Source of the DNA: Terriglobales bacterium
Lineage (GTDB): Bacteria; Acidobacteriota; Terriglobia; Terriglobales; Acidobacteriaceae
Length of the DNA stretch: 6,749 nucleotides
Direction of reading: 5' to 3'
Assembly (NCBI GenBank): GCA_015655365.1
Contig: JAATFE010000435.1
Coordinates: 1-6,749, forward strand
The position numbers and the translations under genes are program-made. Positions 5,366-6,749 of the stretch are shown here, piece after piece (position 1 is the stretch's first letter; each line of letters opens with the position of its first letter). The notes beneath the pieces are model-generated. The model worked only from the letters and a program-made list of their open reading frames with translations, did no database searches and was not told the DNA's origin.

Positions 5366-5382
5366 TTGCCGTTCTCCGGCAA
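5366..5382 (-). promoter_or_regulatory. 6-bp hairpin in the pyrR leader
   Basis: TTGCCG and CGGCAA pair around a GAGAA loop in the minus-strand transcript, just upstream of the PyrR-box-like sequence. No U run follows. Confidence 0.45.
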
Positions 5383-5385
5383 GTC

Positions 5386-5412
5386 GCATTCAAGTGGAAG
5401 TGAATGGAATGC
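5386..5412 (-). promoter_or_regulatory. Two mutually exclusive hairpins in the pyrR leader
   Basis: The RNA segment TTGAATGC's core (5386-5392) can pair either with GCATTC at 5407-5412 (6 bp) or with CATTCA at 5401-5406 (6 bp), because CATTC is repeated in tandem. Competing pairings of this kind are typical of RNA switches but could also be chance, as the stems are short. Confidence 0.35.
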
Positions 5413-5597
5413 GTTGCGCGGAGCCGGAAAATACGCTGCCCTCCCCGACGAACCAGTTCTGTCTGGCCGCGCGGAGGACAGCTATTAGATAGATCTGTTC
5501 TCTAGTTTATGTGGCTTTTCTGGCACAGTGCAAGGCAAACATCGTTTTCACCTGAGCGACGAAAGCCGCTTTTGGGAACGCGCAACGGCAAAACGGC

Positions 5598-5770
5598 TCA
5601 GTTGGAAGAATCTCTCTGGCGCGTGGCTTTCACGCCCGGCAAAATCCCGACCCCGCCAAAATGATCGCTTCCACCGCAATCCCATGCGAAAGCATGTACA
5701 CCAGATGCGCTGCGTAGGCAAGCCCGCCGATCAGGATTGCGAATCCGGCAGCATAAATCCCAAACGACAT
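5598..5770 (-). pseudogene. Small two-helix membrane protein, apparently frameshifted
   Basis: From the ATG at 5770 (GGGAG five bases upstream) the frame reads MSFGIYAAGFAILIGGLAYA AHLVYMLSHGIAVEAIILAG and then stops at 5630 after 46 residues, ending in an atypical GSGFCRA. If one G is added to the GGGG run at 5651-5654, the frame continues as GVGILPGVKATRQRDSSN and stops at 5598, giving 57 residues. That restored form has two membrane helices (about 4-26 and 31-47) and a basic, polar tail, which matches my recollection of short membrane proteins common in Acidobacteria and other soil bacteria. The function is unknown. It lies 72 bp downstream of the Crp/Fnr gene on the same strand, so it may share its transcript. 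The cause could be a real mutation or a sequencing or assembly error. Confidence 0.65.
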
Positions 5771-5842
5771 GCGATCTCCCTGTGGGTTACCGTTCTGCGC
5801 TCAGTTCTAACAATCAAGACCGAGAACCAGTTCCTGCTTGGC

Positions 5843-6571
5843 TCACTTGGCGGTGGGCGCGGGCTCCGGCAGGGGGACGACAAGCCTGGGCCGCGATGCG
5901 TTTTCCTCCGGCAGCGCATCCAGCAGAACCATGTTGAGCAGCGACCGGTGAACGTGGATGCGGCCGTTGTAATCGATATAGCCGAGCTTTCTGAAGCGAT
6001 TCATGAAGAAGCTGACGCGCGACCGGGTGGTGCCGACCATCTCGGCAAGGGTCTCCTGCGTGATCGGCGGGATCATTGTCTCCGGCTCGCCCGGTTGACC
6101 GAAATCGGCCATCAAAAGCAGGGTCCGCGCCAATCGCCTTTCGCTGGAGTTGAACAGTTGGTCGACCAGATCGGCCTGAGTCCGGATGCCCCGATTGAGG
6201 ATGAACTTCATGAAGAACTCGGAGAACTTATGTTCATCGTGTAAAACGCGGACCATCTCCCTGCGCTCGATTTTGAGCGCCATGCAGGTCGAAACGGCTG
6301 AGGCAGTTGACGTTCGGCTCGTCTCTGCCTCGGCCATCGACTCCTCGCCAAAGAAGTCGCCACGGGCAAGCATCGAGACCGTCGCTTCCTTTCCTCTTTT
6401 AGAGAGGACGGTGAGCCTTGCATGACCGTTTTGGAGATAGAACACGGAGTCGGCTGGTCCGCCCTGGAGAAAGTAGATCTGCCGCGCCGTGCGATGAACA
6501 ATGCTTCTTCCCGGTCCCTCTGTCGAAAGAAAACCGGCGGTATCAAAGGGCTTCCTCGTTACTCCAACCAT
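5843..6571 (-). CDS. Crp/Fnr-family transcription regulator
   Basis: A 242-residue regulator with an N-terminal cyclic-nucleotide-binding-type beta roll (about 25-110, including SVFYLQNGHARLTVLSKRGK and GDFFGEES), a long dimerisation helix (about 115-150, with VDQLFNSSERRLARTLLL), and a C-terminal winged helix whose recognition region is TQETLAEMVGTTRSRVSFFM (171-190), followed by NRFRKLGYIDYNG. The GE in GDFFGEES is where CRP holds the ligand ribose, and Arg86 may sit near the phosphate position, but the ligand is unknown. There is only one Cys (96), so an Fnr-type iron-sulfur cluster is excluded. A Pro-rich tail ends the protein. I chose ATG 6571, preceded by GGAAAGGGG, over an in-frame TTG at 6595. 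Target genes are not evident; the small membrane-protein gene just downstream is a candidate. Confidence 0.92.
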   Translation of the reverse strand: MVGVTRKPFDTAGFLSTEGPGRSIVHRTARQIYFLQGGPADSVFYLQNGHARLTVLSKRGKEATVSMLARGDFFGEESMAEAETSRTSTASAVSTCMALKIERREMVRVLHDEHKFSEFFMKFILNRGIRTQADLVDQLFNSSERRLARTLLLMADFGQPGEPETMIPPITQETLAEMVGTTRSRVSFFMNRFRKLGYIDYNGRIHVHRSLLNMVLLDALPEENASRPRLVVPLPEPAPTAK

Positions 6572-6692
6572 CGGGCCGACCCCTTTCCAACGCAATCTGG
6601 CTGCGAATGAGTCTCAACAACAAATGCACGGGGCTGAGATCGAATCCCATCCACTCCGGGACATGCTGGAAAGACACGCTGCCTCAACATCG

Positions 6693-6706
6693 CACCGTGC
6701 CCGGTG
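6693..6706. repeat. Short inverted repeat upstream of the Crp/Fnr gene
   Basis: CACCG and CGGTG arms flank a 4-base spacer. It lies close to a second inverted repeat (6711-6727), about 125 bp before the Crp/Fnr start. With arms this short it may be chance. Confidence 0.3.
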
Positions 6707-6710
6707 TAAA

Positions 6711-6727
6711 GTCTGAGCGGTTCAGAC
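6711..6727. promoter_or_regulatory. Inverted repeat GTCTGA-N5-TCAGAC upstream of the Crp/Fnr gene
   Basis: Two perfect 6-bp arms with a 5-bp spacer lie about 140 bp before the regulator's ATG, in a gap (6572-6749) that holds no gene I can support. It could be an operator for this or another regulator. It does not match the known Crp (TGTGA-N6-TCACA) or Fnr (TTGAT-N4-ATCAA) sites. Confidence 0.4.
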
Positions 6728-6749
6728 CAGTCGATGCATTGAATTGAAA

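Larger units (their letters stand above)
5322..5597 (-). promoter_or_regulatory. Leader / upstream region of the pyr operon
   Basis: About 275 bp without a protein gene separate the broken small membrane-protein gene from pyrR. It holds the PyrR-box-like sequence (5345-5354), two leader hairpin regions (5366-5382 and 5386-5412) and, further up, TCTAAT (5484-5489), a five-of-six match to a -10. The latter would give a leader of about 155 bases, but it has no acceptable -35 at 16-18 bp, so the promoter position is unresolved. No tRNA or other known RNA gene is visible. Confidence 0.5.

Noticed and set aside
5528..6244. A 238-codon plus-strand open frame opposite the Crp/Fnr gene
   Set aside because: It is antisense to a gene with clear domain structure and has no family features of its own.

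Overview
This 6.7 kb window is a GC-rich bacterial chromosome segment. Its core is a pyrimidine-biosynthesis cluster, pyrR-pyrB-pyrC, all on the minus strand. The closest lineage I can suggest is Acidobacteriota (Terriglobia-like). That rests on my memory of similar Crp/Fnr regulators and small membrane proteins there, so it is inference. No rRNA, tRNA, CRISPR array or insertion sequence is visible.

Layout from left to right. Positions 1-191 (minus) hold the start of a small protein resembling antibiotic-biosynthesis-monooxygenase (ABM)-fold proteins, cut by the window edge. Positions 415-711 (minus) encode a 98-residue two-helix membrane protein of unknown role, followed by two GC-rich hairpins. 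Positions 860-1609 (plus) encode the only convincing plus-strand gene, a 249-residue soluble protein I cannot assign. Its stop codon shares a CTAG with the stop of the gene converging on it. Positions 1606-2237 (minus) are a toxin-antitoxin pair, a Gp49/HigB-like toxin then a HigA-like helix-turn-helix antitoxin. They have their own promoter and a perfect 8+8 bp inverted repeat as probable operator. Positions 2318-5321 (minus) carry pyrR, pyrB and pyrC. Positions 5598-5770 (minus) hold a tiny membrane-protein gene that looks broken by a one-base loss in a G run. Positions 5843-6571 (minus) encode a Crp/Fnr-family regulator.

How the parts fit. PyrB and PyrC catalyse two successive steps of de novo UMP synthesis, and PyrR is the uridine-nucleotide-sensing RNA-binding regulator. 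The pyrR leader contains a ten-base match to the core of the Bacillus PyrR-binding RNA consensus, next to mutually exclusive hairpins. A 17-bp hairpin lies between pyrR and pyrB, with a further hairpin at the pyrB start. I see no U-tract terminators, so control by RNA folding or translation is more likely than classical attenuation, but this is untested. I see no terminator after pyrC either, so pyr transcripts may run into the toxin-antitoxin genes.

The main leads are the pyrR leader and pyrR-pyrB RNA structures, the frameshifted small membrane protein, the compact operator-promoter of the toxin-antitoxin unit, and the unassigned 249-residue protein. I found no clear evidence for a wholly new multi-gene system.
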